DNA of 64,000 bases from Paenibacillus flagellatus (GCF_003217775.1 NZ_QJVJ01000016.1:1-64000), one strand, 5' to 3'; positions 43,537-51,963 are shown, counted from the first letter of the stretch. Translations and numbers: made by a program. The notes: generated by a model not told the origin, from the sequence alone.

Positions 43537-43672
43537 TCGTTCAAGCGGGATCTCCTCATCCGGTCCATAACGGCCCCGGCTTTGCGCCCCGCCGGGGAAG
43601 ATGATAAAATTTGGCTGCGCGACGGTTCGTTGCGCGGCTGCCCTATGGTCTTTTTATCCGGGAGGTATACCA

Positions 43673-44203
43673 ATGACAGAACCTATCCGCTCCGTCGAGG
43701 AGCACCGCCGCGAGGCGCCGTCGTCCGTCCGCTGCATGATCGTGACCGTGTCGGACACCCGCACGCCGGAAACGGACAAGAGCGGGCAGCTGATGCGCCA
43801 GCTGCTCGAGGAATCCGGCTACATCGTCGCCGATTACCGGATCGTGAAGGACGAATACGAGCACATCCGCGAGCTCGTCCGGTCCGCCTCCGAGGACGAC
43901 CGGATCGAAGCCGTTCTGCTGAACGGCGGTACCGGCATCGCCATGCGCGATACGACGTACGAAGCGGTCCGCGACTCGCTCGACAAGGAAATGCCGGGCT
44001 TCGGCGAAATATTCCGCTACCTGAGCTACGCGGAGGACATCGGCCCGGCCGCCATCCTGAGCCGTGCCGTCGCCGGCGTCCGCGGCAATACCGCCGTCTT
44101 CTCGATGCCCGGCTCCTCCGGCGCGGTCCGGCTCGCGATGACGAAGATCGTCGTCCCGGAGCTGCGCCACGTCATGCGGGAAATATACAAGGACCGCAAG
44201 TAG
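43673..44203 (+). CDS. moaB: Molybdenum cofactor biosynthesis protein MoaB
   Basis: 176-residue protein of the MoaB/MogA family that binds molybdopterin and adenylylates it before molybdate insertion. It shows VSDTRT near 29-34, the GGTGI motif near 84-88 with RDTTYEAV after it, and MPGSSGAV near 150-157. GGGAGG is placed 8-9 bases before ATG 43673, which is preferred to an earlier in-frame start. No other molybdenum gene lies in the window. Confidence 0.92.
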   Translation: MTEPIRSVEEHRREAPSSVRCMIVTVSDTRTPETDKSGQLMRQLLEESGYIVADYRIVKDEYEHIRELVRSASEDDRIEAVLLNGGTGIAMRDTTYEAVRDSLDKEMPGFGEIFRYLSYAEDIGPAAILSRAVAGVRGNTAVFSMPGSSGAVRLAMTKIVVPELRHVMREIYKDRK

Positions 44204-44217
44204 AGATGGAGCCGGAC

Positions 44218-44263
44218 GCGCAAAAGCCCGCCTTCTCCGTCGGAAAACAGGCGGGGTTTGCGC
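44218..44263 (+). terminator. Possible terminator of moaB
   Basis: GCGCAAAAGCCCGCCT pairs imperfectly with AGGCGGGGTTTGCGC. No T-run follows, so it is weak as an intrinsic terminator, or may serve both converging genes as a stem-loop. Confidence 0.4.
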
Positions 44264-44293
44264 GTCTCGGTCAGGCGGAAGGGCTTCCTGTGC

Positions 44294-45490
44294 TTAAGCG
44301 GCACCGGCTCCCGGGAGACGGTCGGCGAATGCGCCCCAATCGGCGGCCATCTCCGCGTCGCTCAGCAAGCATTCGTCGAGCGACCGCTCCAGCGATTCCC
44401 GGTCCATCCCGATACCGATCAGGACGAGCTGCGTCATCCGGTCTCCCCATTGCGGGTGCCACCCCGACACAGCCGGCTCTCCCTCCTCCCGGAGATACGC
44501 TTCCCGCTCCGCTTCGTCGAGGGCGGCGAGCCAGTACCCGGCCGGTCCCATCTGAATCGAAGCGCCGGCTTGGCTGAACGACGTGCCGACGTCGTTGCGC
44601 GAGGCGAGCCACAGCGTTCCTTTGGAGCGGACGACCTCGACGGGGAACTCTTCGAGCCAGCGCGCCAGCCGTTCCGGGTGGAACGGACGCCTCCGCGCAT
44701 AGACGAACGAAGCGATGCCGTATTCGTCCGTCTCCGGGACATGCTCCCGCTCCAGCTCCGCGATCCAGCCCGCGGAACGGGACGCCCGCTCGAAGTCGAA
44801 CAGCCCCGTGTTCAAGATCGTCTTCGGATCCAATTCGCCGCGCGTCGTCCGCACGATTGTCGCGGTCGGCTGCAGCTTGGCAAGCAGCCGCTCCAGCTCC
44901 TCCAGCTCGTCCTCGCCGACCAAATCGCACTTGTTCAGCACGAGCACGTCGCAGCATTCGATCTGGTCGATCAGCAGATCGGCGACGTCCCGCGTATCGT
45001 CTTCGCCGACATGCTGCTTGCGGTCGAGCAGCGTTTCGCCCGAGCCGTAATCGTGCCAGAACCGGTGCGCGTCGACGACGGTCACCATGCAGTCGAGCCG
45101 GCAATAGCGGGACAGGTCGATCCCGGACTCCTCGTCCGCGTACGAGAACGTCTGCGCCACCGGAACCGGCTCGCCGACCCCCGTCGATTCGATCAGGATG
45201 TAGTCGAACCGTCCGTCCCGCGCCAGCTTCTCCACCTCGGTCAGCAAATCTTCGCGCAGCGTGCAGCAGATGCACCCGTTCGACATCTCCACCAGCTTCT
45301 CTTCCGTCCGCAGCAGACCGCCGTCGCGCACGATACCCGCGTCCACGTTCACCTCGCTCAAATCGTTGACGATAACCGCCACCTTCAACCCGTCCCGGTT
45401 GTTCAGCACATGGTTGAGCAGCGTCGTCTTGCCGGATCCGAGATAACCGCTCAGTACCGTAACCGGAATCGGCTTCAAGCTTCCGTTCAT
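44294..45490 (-). CDS. COG0523 (CobW/ZagA-type) metal-chaperone GTPase
   Basis: 398-residue G3E-family GTPase: P-loop GYLGSGKTT at 15-23, the metal-binding C73-I-C75-C76 of the COG0523 family, and the base-recognition NKCD near 186. Zinc forms of the family (ZagA/YciC) deliver zinc to enzymes during zinc limitation; cobalt forms (CobW) accompany cobalamin genes, none of which are seen here. Two Zur-like boxes in its promoter and the divergent zinc-rich permease support a zinc role. AAGGAGG precedes ATG 45490. Confidence 0.87.
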   Translation of the reverse strand: MNGSLKPIPVTVLSGYLGSGKTTLLNHVLNNRDGLKVAVIVNDLSEVNVDAGIVRDGGLLRTEEKLVEMSNGCICCTLREDLLTEVEKLARDGRFDYILIESTGVGEPVPVAQTFSYADEESGIDLSRYCRLDCMVTVVDAHRFWHDYGSGETLLDRKQHVGEDDTRDVADLLIDQIECCDVLVLNKCDLVGEDELEELERLLAKLQPTATIVRTTRGELDPKTILNTGLFDFERASRSAGWIAELEREHVPETDEYGIASFVYARRRPFHPERLARWLEEFPVEVVRSKGTLWLASRNDVGTSFSQAGASIQMGPAGYWLAALDEAEREAYLREEGEPAVSGWHPQWGDRMTQLVLIGIGMDRESLERSLDECLLSDAEMAADWGAFADRLPGAGAA

Positions 45491-45502
45491 CGTTCATCCT
45501 CC

Positions 45503-45558
45503 TTGACTGTTCAAATAGTAATTGTTACGATTATACGAGACGGATTCAGTTTTGTAAA
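45503..45558. promoter_or_regulatory. Divergent promoters of the GTPase and permease genes
   Basis: Minus strand TTTACA (45558-45553), 17 bp, TATAAT (45535-45530) drives the GTPase. Plus strand TTGACT (45503-45508), 17 bp, TACGAT (45526-45531) can drive the permease. The two -10 regions overlap one another and both Zur-like boxes. Confidence 0.65.
45513..45533. promoter_or_regulatory. Zur-like box 1
   Basis: AAATAGTAAT-T-GTTACGATTA compares with the Bacillus Zur consensus AAATCGTAAT-N-ATTACGATTT, with about three mismatches. It overlaps the -10 boxes of both divergent promoters, so zinc-bound Zur would block both. Confidence 0.65.
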
Positions 45559-45570
45559 TATTACGATTAA
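45550..45570. promoter_or_regulatory. Zur-like box 2
   Basis: TTTTGTAAAT followed by ATTACGATTAA shares the right half-site ATTACGATT with the Zur consensus; the left half matches less well. It covers the -35 box of the GTPase promoter. Confidence 0.55.
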
Positions 45571-45662
45571 ACGTCGCAAACAGCCAAAAACATGTCCTAG
45601 CGCCATGCTTGGCCGCATACGTTAGTACGGGTACCGATCCGCCTTCCAAGGAGGAATGTTCG

Positions 45663-46718
45663 TTGCAAACGCTGCTTCGCCGAGGCCCGTTCGTCGCCGG
45701 TCTCGCCTGTATCGTCCTGATCGCGCTTATTCTCGTTCGTCGTCCGCCCGATTTCGGCGCCATCGCGTCTTTTCCATGGGCCAACTTCAAGACGATCTTC
45801 ATCAGCATCATCCTCGAAGCGATCCCGTTCGTCCTGTTGGGCGTTCTCTTCTCCGCGCTGCTGCAAGTGTTCGTCTCCGAGCGGACGGTCCGGCGATGGA
45901 CGCCCCGCCATCCCGTTCTCGGCGTCCTGTTCGCCTGTACGCTCGGCGTCGTCTTCCCGCTGTGCGAATGCGGCATGATTCCGATCGTCAGACGGCTGAT
46001 GCGCAAAGGCATGCCCGTCTATATCGCCGTCGCGTTCATTCTCGCCGGTCCGGTGCTCAATCCGGTCGTGTACGCCTCCACCTATATGGCATTCCGCTCG
46101 CGGCCGGAAATGGCCTACTCCCGCATGGGGCTCGCTTTCCTCGTCGCTGCGGCGATCGGCTTGATCGTCTACCGCTTCGTCCGACGAAGCCCGCTTCGAC
46201 CGGAGCTCCCTCATGCCGCCGCCCGCACCGAAAACGGCGATGGACACGGCCACGGTCAGCATCATCATCACCACCACGGTCATGACCACGGACACGGTCG
46301 CCCGGGGCTGACCGGCAAGCTGCAGGCGACCTTCGGACACGCCTCCGACGAATTTTTCGAGATGGGCAAATATTTGATCTTCGGCGCGATGATGACCGCC
46401 GTCATCCAAGCGGCCGTATCCCGCGAAAGCCTCGTGTCGATCGGCCAAGGCGACTGGAGCTCGCATTTGTTCATGATGGGCTTCGCCTACTTGCTGTCGC
46501 TCTGCTCGACGTCGGACGCCTTCGTCGCCGCTTCGTTCGCCACGACGTTTACGACCGGGTCGCTGCTTACGTTTCTCGTCTTCGGCCCGATGCTCGATTT
46601 GAAAAACACGCTCATGCTGCTTTCCGTCTTCCGCATCCGGTTCGTCCTCGCCTTGACCGCGCTGCTGGCCGTTCTCGTCCTGCTCGGCTCGCGCCTATTC
46701 GAACTGACCGTGCTGTAG
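45663..46718 (+). CDS. UPF0718-type permease (YcgR-like) with His-rich loop
   Basis: 351-residue membrane protein with about eight spans. It contains the family segments FPLCECGMIPIVRRL and AFILAGPVLNPVVY. A cytoplasmic or extracellular loop at about 196-215 has more than ten histidines in HGHG/HHHHHH/GHDHGHG, which suggests zinc binding. GGAGG lies eight bases before TTG 45663, so this start replaces a longer frame from 45609. It is divergent from the COG0523 GTPase and 36 bp before its partner. Permease function and metal specificity are inferred from the loop and the Zur boxes. Confidence 0.8.
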   Translation: MQTLLRRGPFVAGLACIVLIALILVRRPPDFGAIASFPWANFKTIFISIILEAIPFVLLGVLFSALLQVFVSERTVRRWTPRHPVLGVLFACTLGVVFPLCECGMIPIVRRLMRKGMPVYIAVAFILAGPVLNPVVYASTYMAFRSRPEMAYSRMGLAFLVAAAIGLIVYRFVRRSPLRPELPHAAARTENGDGHGHGQHHHHHHGHDHGHGRPGLTGKLQATFGHASDEFFEMGKYLIFGAMMTAVIQAAVSRESLVSIGQGDWSSHLFMMGFAYLLSLCSTSDAFVAASFATTFTTGSLLTFLVFGPMLDLKNTLMLLSVFRIRFVLALTALLAVLVLLGSRLFELTVL

Positions 46719-46754
46719 CCGCGCCATATTTCGCCGATTGGAGTTGACCTACCG

Positions 46755-47738
46755 ATGAGCAGCCGTTTCCCTTGGATCCATCCGTCGATCCGCGCTCTCC
46801 TGCTGTTCGGCTTCGCCGTCTATATCGCTTATTTGGTAAAAACGGACGGAATATTGTATTACATCTCCCCCCGCATGACGATCTACGTCAAGCTGTCCGC
46901 GCTCGGCCTGTACGCCGTCGGCGCCCACCAGCTGTATACGGCGGTTCGCGCCTATTGGGGGCGCGCCGAAAGCTGCGACTGCGGTCACGACCATTCGCAT
47001 GCCGGTCCCGCCTGGAAAAGCATGCTCGTGTACGGGCTGTTCGCGTTTCCGCTGCTTCTCGGCTTCGCGATGCCCGATACGTCGATGGGCAGCTCGCTCG
47101 CCGCCAAGAAAGGGATGAACTTGAACAGCGCCTCGACGATTCGTACCGCTTCGCCGCAGCCGGACGTCCAGCCGCAGCAGCCGGCTCCTTCCGGCACGCA
47201 GCCGACGGAACCAAACCCGACGGCGGCCGAACGAACGGATGCCGCCTCCCCGCCTTTACCGGCCGGCCAAAACGCGGCAGCCGACGCCGACCTCGACAAG
47301 CTGTTTCCGTCCGACAAGTTCACCGAAGCGTTCGCCAAGCACGCCCGTGAGCTGTACGTCACCGACCCGATGGTCGTCAAGGAAGAGCTGTACATGGAGA
47401 CGTTGACGACGCTCGATCTGTACGCCGCCTCCTTCGCCGGCAAAAAAGTGAAGCTGAGCGGCTTCGTCTACCGCGACGAGACGATGAACGACAAGCAGTT
47501 CGTCATCGGACGGTTCGCCGTCCAATGCTGCTCCGCGGATGCCGCTCCGTTCGGCGTGCTCGTCGAATTCGACCGGGCCAACCTGTACGCGACCGACGAA
47601 TGGCTCGAGCTGACCGGCACGATCGGGCGGACGACGTTCAACGGCTCGGAGCTGCTCGTCGTCAAAGCGGAGAAGATTGCGAGAATCGAACCGCCGAAGG
47701 AGCAATACGTGTACCCGAATTACGATTTCGGCGCCTGA
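46755..47738 (+). CDS. TIGR03943-family membrane protein (YcgQ-like)
   Basis: 327-residue protein with two N-terminal spans (about 12-32 and 37-58) and a further hydrophobic stretch near 93-107. A loop with CDCGHDHSH (about 75-83) is a potential metal site. A long Pro/Gln/Ala-rich linker (about 130-180) leads to an extracytoplasmic beta-rich domain (about 200-327) that carries the conserved Cys-Cys pair in QCCSADAAPFG. It is cotranscribed with the UPF0718 permease; YcgR and YcgQ are neighbours in other Bacillales as well. Confidence 0.78.
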   Translation: MSSRFPWIHPSIRALLLFGFAVYIAYLVKTDGILYYISPRMTIYVKLSALGLYAVGAHQLYTAVRAYWGRAESCDCGHDHSHAGPAWKSMLVYGLFAFPLLLGFAMPDTSMGSSLAAKKGMNLNSASTIRTASPQPDVQPQQPAPSGTQPTEPNPTAAERTDAASPPLPAGQNAAADADLDKLFPSDKFTEAFAKHARELYVTDPMVVKEELYMETLTTLDLYAASFAGKKVKLSGFVYRDETMNDKQFVIGRFAVQCCSADAAPFGVLVEFDRANLYATDEWLELTGTIGRTTFNGSELLVVKAEKIARIEPPKEQYVYPNYDFGA

Positions 47739-47772
47739 TGGCGTCCCGCCGCCGGATTTCGGGAAATGGCCC

Positions 47773-47802
47773 ATGACAACCGGCTCCCCCGTTTGCTACA
47801 AT
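47773..47802 (+). promoter_or_regulatory. Promoter of the aldose epimerase/kinase operon
   Basis: ATGACA (47773-47778) and TACAAT (47797-47802) are 18 bp apart. An in-frame ATG at 47801 lies within the -10 box and so cannot be the gene start. Confidence 0.55.
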
Positions 47803-47845
47803 GGGAAGCGTGAATTCCGATCCGAAAAGGAGCGAACCAACGTTC

Positions 47846-48799
47846 ATGGCAAACGTCCGTCAAGCATCATGGGACGGCTCGCCCGTATACGAGCTGGAAA
47901 ACGGCACTTTTCTCGCTTCGCTCATTCCCGAAATCGGCTCCAACGCGTATCGGCTGCGGGATAAAATCGCGGGGCGGGACGTGCTCCGCACGCCCGAACG
48001 CCCGGAGGAGCTCCGCGCCAGTCCGGGACACTACGGCGTTCCGCTGCTGCTGCCCCCGAGCCGGATTCGCGGCGCGTCGTTCCCGTTCAACGGCCGAACG
48101 TACCGGTTCGAGCCGAACACGCCTGACGGCCACTACATCCACGGCTTCGTGCGCATGCGCCCGTGGCGCGTCGTCGATACGAGCGCGGACGGCGACACCG
48201 CGTCGGTGACGACCGAGTTCCGTACGGCCGACTTTCCGGAGCTCGCTCCGCAGTACCCGCACGACCTGACGATTCGGGCGCGTACCGAACTGAACGGCGC
48301 GTCTTTCGTCCAGACGTTCTCGTTCCGCAACGGAAGCGACGAGCCGGCCCCCTTCGGCTTCGGCCTGCATACGTGGTTTCTGCTCGACGGGGAACCGGAG
48401 CGTTGGACGCTGAAGCTGCCGGTGTCGGACATCTGGGAGCTGAACGAGAAGCTGCTGGCCACCGGCAGCCGGCTGCCGCTCGGCCGGTATGAAGCGTTGA
48501 ACGAAGGGATGAATTTGGAGGGGCAAAATATGGATATGGCGTTCCGCATCGGCGATCGGCCGGTCGAGGCCGTCCTGTCCAAGCCGGGATACGCGATCCG
48601 CTACTCGGCGAACGAGCCGGTGACCCAATGGGTGGTCTATACGAAGGGCGAGGCCCGCGATACGATCTGCATCGAGCCGCTCACTTGGACGCCGGATGCG
48701 CCGAACCTGGACGCGGGGCCCGAGCTGACAGGCATGCGGGCGATCGCGCCGGGCGAGGAACTGATCGTTCGGACGACGCTGTCGATCGAACGGGAATAA
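47846..48799 (+). CDS. Aldose 1-epimerase family protein
   Basis: 317-residue beta-sandwich protein of the galactose mutarotase family, which interconverts sugar anomers. The conserved histidines are in DGHYIHGFVRMRPW and FGLHTWFLL, with a catalytic glutamate late in the chain (CIEPLTW). AAAGGAG is 13 nt before ATG 47846, a longer spacing than usual. It is followed 16 bp later by a PfkB-family sugar kinase, so the pair handles a free sugar. The sugar is unknown. Confidence 0.85.
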   Translation: MANVRQASWDGSPVYELENGTFLASLIPEIGSNAYRLRDKIAGRDVLRTPERPEELRASPGHYGVPLLLPPSRIRGASFPFNGRTYRFEPNTPDGHYIHGFVRMRPWRVVDTSADGDTASVTTEFRTADFPELAPQYPHDLTIRARTELNGASFVQTFSFRNGSDEPAPFGFGLHTWFLLDGEPERWTLKLPVSDIWELNEKLLATGSRLPLGRYEALNEGMNLEGQNMDMAFRIGDRPVEAVLSKPGYAIRYSANEPVTQWVVYTKGEARDTICIEPLTWTPDAPNLDAGPELTGMRAIAPGEELIVRTTLSIERE

Positions 48800-48815
48800 G
48801 GGGAGAACACGAACG

Positions 48816-49775
48816 ATGAGCTTGAAAGCGACGGTCATCGGGACCGTATTTATCGATTGCAAAGGGTTCGCCCGGGACATCTACATTCCGACAGGGCGCA
48901 ACCTCGGGTCGATCCGCTTCGTGCATGGAGGAGTCGGACGCAACGTAGCCGAAAACTTGGCGCGGATGGGCGTGCCGACGCGGTTCGTCTCCTCCGTCGA
49001 CGCCACCGGCCTCGGGCAGGAGGTGATCGAGCGGCTGCGCCGGACGAACGCGGACACGCAATACGTCGGGGCCGCCGAGCGGGAAGGAATGGGGATGTGG
49101 CTCGCGGTGCTGGATCATGCGGGCGATTTGGCGGGTTCGATTTCGCAGATGCCCGACCTCGGGACGATGGAGCGGATCGTCGCCGAGCACGGCGACACGA
49201 TCGTGCGGGAGTCGTCCCACCTCCTGCTGGAGCTGGACTTGAACGCGACCATTTCCAAACGGGTGCTGGAGCTGGCCGAGAAGCACGGAAAGCCGGTATA
49301 CGGCATTCCCGGCAACCTCGAAGTCGTCCTCGGCCATCCCGAGCTGATGCGGAGCCTCTCCTGCTTCATCTGCAACCACGTCGAGGCGGAGCGGCTTCTG
49401 GGCGTTCCCGTCCACGAGCTGGACGAAGCGGCGCAGAAGGAAGCGATGCTCGCCTACTTGCAGCGAAGCGGCTTGCGGTCGCTCGTCGTTACGCTCGGGG
49501 CGGACGGCTCCGTCTACGCGTCGGCGGATACCGGGGAATTCGGCCGCCAGACCGTATTCCCGGTCAACGTCCAAGATACGAGCGGGGCGGGCGACGCCTT
49601 CTTCTCGGGTGCGGCCATGGGGCTCATGCGCGGCTTGCCGCTCCGGGACGCCGTCGTCTGCGGCACGAAGGTGGCCGGCTGGACGATCGAGTCGCCGGAA
49701 AACAACTGCGAGCGGCTCGGCGAGCTGCTCGCACAGGACGAAGCGATTCGGGCGCTGCTGCCGGATTCCGTTTGA
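48816..49775 (+). CDS. PfkB-family carbohydrate kinase
   Basis: 319-residue ribokinase-like kinase. The N-terminal signature GGVGRNVAENLARMG (about 38-52) and the C-terminal anion-hole/catalytic motif DTSGAGDAFFSGA (about 251-263, with Asp near 257) are intact. GGGGAG lies upstream of the ATG. It is cotranscribed with an aldose epimerase. The family includes ribo-, fructo- and pseudouridine kinases; the GGVGRNVAEN sequence is similar to that of pseudouridine kinases, but no pseudouridine glycosidase gene is adjacent, so the substrate stays open. Confidence 0.85.
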   Translation: MSLKATVIGTVFIDCKGFARDIYIPTGRNLGSIRFVHGGVGRNVAENLARMGVPTRFVSSVDATGLGQEVIERLRRTNADTQYVGAAEREGMGMWLAVLDHAGDLAGSISQMPDLGTMERIVAEHGDTIVRESSHLLLELDLNATISKRVLELAEKHGKPVYGIPGNLEVVLGHPELMRSLSCFICNHVEAERLLGVPVHELDEAAQKEAMLAYLQRSGLRSLVVTLGADGSVYASADTGEFGRQTVFPVNVQDTSGAGDAFFSGAAMGLMRGLPLRDAVVCGTKVAGWTIESPENNCERLGELLAQDEAIRALLPDSV

Positions 49776-49786
49776 AAATATAAAAA

Positions 49787-49842
49787 TAGGCCGCCCCGGG
49801 CGCCCGCGTCGTAACCGCGTGCCCGAGGGCGGCTTTTCTTGT
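49787..49842 (+). terminator. Terminator of the epimerase/kinase operon
   Basis: GCCGCCCCGGGC and CCGCG on one arm pair with CGCG and GCCCGAGGGCGGC on the other, followed by TTTTCTT. Confidence 0.85.
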
Positions 49843-49859
49843 ATAGACTCCCGGCGGTA

Positions 49860-50360
49860 TTAAGGATTTAGCGGAAGCTTCGTTTCGACTCCGCTCCGAA
49901 CCATAACCACGTTCTCGATTTCGTTTGCCGTTTCTTTATCCAATCCGATTACGAACGTTCTCGGTGTCGCATCGGTCGTACACGCGCCTTTCGGTTCCGA
50001 CAGAGGGACGGTCAACGTTTTGCGATCGGAGCTAAGTTCCACCTTTTTCAGGGTGTAGGGGCAGCTCCCGGACTCGTAAACGCCGATGAAATAAACGATT
50101 TTCCCGTCAAAGTCCACATTCGGCCTTTTCCCTTGCAATCCATACAAGCTCCATGCTTCCTCATATTCCGATTGATCGGCTGCTTGTTTCACCACATATT
50201 GAAAATGGGGAGGCGAAGGTCTCGAAAACGCCATTTCATGAAAATTTGCGGGCAAACGCTTCTCGCTTGCTATCGGGTTAAAGGCGTTTGGGTCGGCACG
50301 GCAGCCGAATAGTAGCGGCAGCAGGACGACAACGGGACATAAAAATTTCCAAGACGGCAA
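49860..50360 (-). CDS. Predicted lipoprotein, possibly PrcB-like C-terminal domain
   Basis: 166-residue exported lipoprotein with signal sequence and lipobox LLFGC (lipidated Cys20). The C-terminal half (KIVYFIGVYESGSCPYTLKK ... RTFVIGLD) is weakly like the PrcB_C beta-rich domain, with two cysteines (SCPY and GACTTD) that could form a disulfide outside the cell. TTG 50360 is preceded by GGAG at seven bases. It is 37 bp downstream of the next gene on the same strand. Function is unknown. Confidence 0.6.
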   Translation of the reverse strand: MPSWKFLCPVVVLLPLLFGCRADPNAFNPIASEKRLPANFHEMAFSRPSPPHFQYVVKQAADQSEYEEAWSLYGLQGKRPNVDFDGKIVYFIGVYESGSCPYTLKKVELSSDRKTLTVPLSEPKGACTTDATPRTFVIGLDKETANEIENVVMVRSGVETKLPLNP

Positions 50361-50397
50361 ATCGCTGTCTCCTCTCCTTAAGCAACGAGCCGATCGG

Positions 50398-50889
50398 TCA
50401 ACGAACGGCCGCTTTCAGCCGGTCCACCAGCTCTTGCACGACCGGAACGGTATCCGCAAAATAAGGCCTGTAATCGAGCGGTCCGACGAAAGCGAGAAAC
50501 CGTTCGCCAAGCTCGATCAGCTGTTCGCGGCACTCGCCGAGCGGCACCGCGTAAGACTCCTGCTCGCGGTACGTCCCGTCCTCCGACTCCTCGACCAGCG
50601 TCCACTCCGCCTCCTCCCCGTTCCGGTGCTTCACCCGAAACGAATACGCCCGGCATTCCGGATCCCCGCAGCCGCAGACGAAAAACGGCATGCGGCTCCA
50701 TTCGTCCGCGGGCGCCCACCGATACGGCGACGTGTCCTCCAGCCCGCTCAGCAGCAGCGCCGGCAGTCCGACGTCGACGCAAAGCGGCTCCTCGACGACG
50801 GATTCGCCGTCGATCGCCAGCCGGACGTCGGCTTGGACGATTTGCAGCCCTTCGTCGAACGACAGCCGATCGACATTCAGTTCGAACAT
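50398..50889 (-). CDS. Hypothetical protein with CGCGDPEC motif
   Basis: 163-residue soluble acidic protein. The only distinctive feature is FVCGCGDPECRAY near 70-82, with three cysteines in CxCxxxxC spacing that could bind a metal. GGGGAGGGG lies before ATG 50889, which is preferred to the longer frame from 50922. It is the first gene of a likely two-gene unit with the lipoprotein downstream. I do not recognise the family. Confidence 0.6.
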   Translation of the reverse strand: MFELNVDRLSFDEGLQIVQADVRLAIDGESVVEEPLCVDVGLPALLLSGLEDTSPYRWAPADEWSRMPFFVCGCGDPECRAYSFRVKHRNGEEAEWTLVEESEDGTYREQESYAVPLGECREQLIELGERFLAFVGPLDYRPYFADTVPVVQELVDRLKAAVR

Positions 50890-50930
50890 GTTCGAGCCCC
50901 TCCCCTTGGTCCGATTTTCCAATTTATTTT

Positions 50931-50960
50931 TGAGTAAGATTTCGAATTGTGTTCATACTA
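50931..50960 (+). promoter_or_regulatory. Sigma-G promoter of SASP 2
   Basis: TGAGTA (50931-50936), 17 bp, CATACTA (50954-50960): a near-perfect sigma-G/F match for a forespore gene. Confidence 0.8.
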
Positions 50961-50982
50961 CCTATCAACGGAGGTGATAAAT

Positions 50983-51216
50983 ATGGCACAAGGACAAAGT
51001 CGTTCCAGCAACCAGCTCGTCGTACCTCAAGCGTCCCAAGCTTTGGACCAACTGAAGTACGAAGTGGCTCAAGAGCTCGGAATCCAAATCCCTCAAGACG
51101 GCTACATGGGCTACATGGCTACCCGTGACACCGGCGCGATCGGAGGTCACATCACTCGTCGCTTGGTTCAAATCGCCGAGCAGCAATTGAGCGGCGGCAG
51201 CCAGTTCTCCCGCTAA
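50983..51216 (+). CDS. Alpha/beta-type small acid-soluble spore protein (second copy)
   Basis: 77-residue DNA-binding spore protein, differing from the SASP at 41326-41553 mainly at the N-terminus and last residues (AQGQ versus ASGQ, and a GSQFSR tail). The KYEVAQELG region with the GPR cleavage site and the C-terminal GAIGGHITRRLVQIAEQQL are identical. GGAGGTGATAAAT precedes the ATG, so the longer frame from 50947 is not used. It has its own sigma-G-like promoter and terminator. Confidence 0.95.
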   Translation: MAQGQSRSSNQLVVPQASQALDQLKYEVAQELGIQIPQDGYMGYMATRDTGAIGGHITRRLVQIAEQQLSGGSQFSR

Positions 51217-51230
51217 CCTATACTTAACCG

Positions 51231-51279
51231 CAAAACCCGGCTTCGCAGGATTCGTCCCGCGCTTGCCGGGTTTTCATTT
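51231..51279 (+). terminator. Terminator of SASP 2
   Basis: AAAACCCGGC pairs with GCCGGGTTTT across about 25 bases and is followed by CATTTT. Confidence 0.75.
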
Positions 51280-51284
51280 TGCCG

Positions 51285-51875
51285 TCAATCCGCAGGCGTA
51301 TCCGGAATTCCGCGCAAAATGTCGCCGAACTTGAACGAGGCGCACCCGATTCGCTCCGAACGGACCGGCTCGTCTGCGGCGAATACGTCGGCCAGCGCGT
51401 ACTTGTCGCCCTCCAGCACGTATTGCTCGATCATCCGGTTCGCCGGATCGGCGATCCAATATTCGGGAATGCCGTAACGCGCATAAGCTCGCGTCTTGTG
51501 AAGCCTGTCCCGGCGTCCCGAATACGGCGACAGCACCTCGATGACCAGATCCGGGGCCCCTTCGATCCCTCTCCGCGTGACGATATCGAGCCGATCGCGG
51601 CGGATCATGACAAGATCCGGCTGTCTAACCTCCGTCACCGACAAGATGACGTCGATCGGCGACACGTAAAGGACATATTCGGAGCCGCAGCTTTGCTGCA
51701 ACTTCGTCAATAACTGAACCACGACCGCTTGATGTCTCGGCGACGGCCCCGGACTCATCAATTCCAGCTTGCCGTCCGCCACTTCATAGCGGCTTCCGTC
51801 GTCCGGCAAATTGGCGTAGTCGTCGTACGTCACGCCGGTTTCTTTCACGATTCCGGGCTTGAACTCGGGCTTCAT
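51285..51875 (-). CDS. Uma2-family (DUF820) endonuclease-fold protein
   Basis: 196-residue protein of the restriction-endonuclease-fold Uma2 family. It has the family sequence YEVADGKLELMSPGPSPRH (about 30-48), RQPDLVMI with the acidic PD residue (about 84-91), and the downstream PDLVIEVLSP (about 108-117), whose D-x-E/V residues form the metal site. Members are widespread, often in many copies, and their role is unproven. AAGGGG lies upstream of the ATG. It is an isolated single gene. Confidence 0.85.
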   Translation of the reverse strand: MKPEFKPGIVKETGVTYDDYANLPDDGSRYEVADGKLELMSPGPSPRHQAVVVQLLTKLQQSCGSEYVLYVSPIDVILSVTEVRQPDLVMIRRDRLDIVTRRGIEGAPDLVIEVLSPYSGRRDRLHKTRAYARYGIPEYWIADPANRMIEQYVLEGDKYALADVFAADEPVRSERIGCASFKFGDILRGIPDTPAD

Positions 51876-51963
51876 GAACGAGCACCCCTTCCACGCGTAT
51901 GATCCCCATTATATCATAATCGCACGCACCGCCACGTCTCCCCCAAGTCGCGTAAAACCCGAA

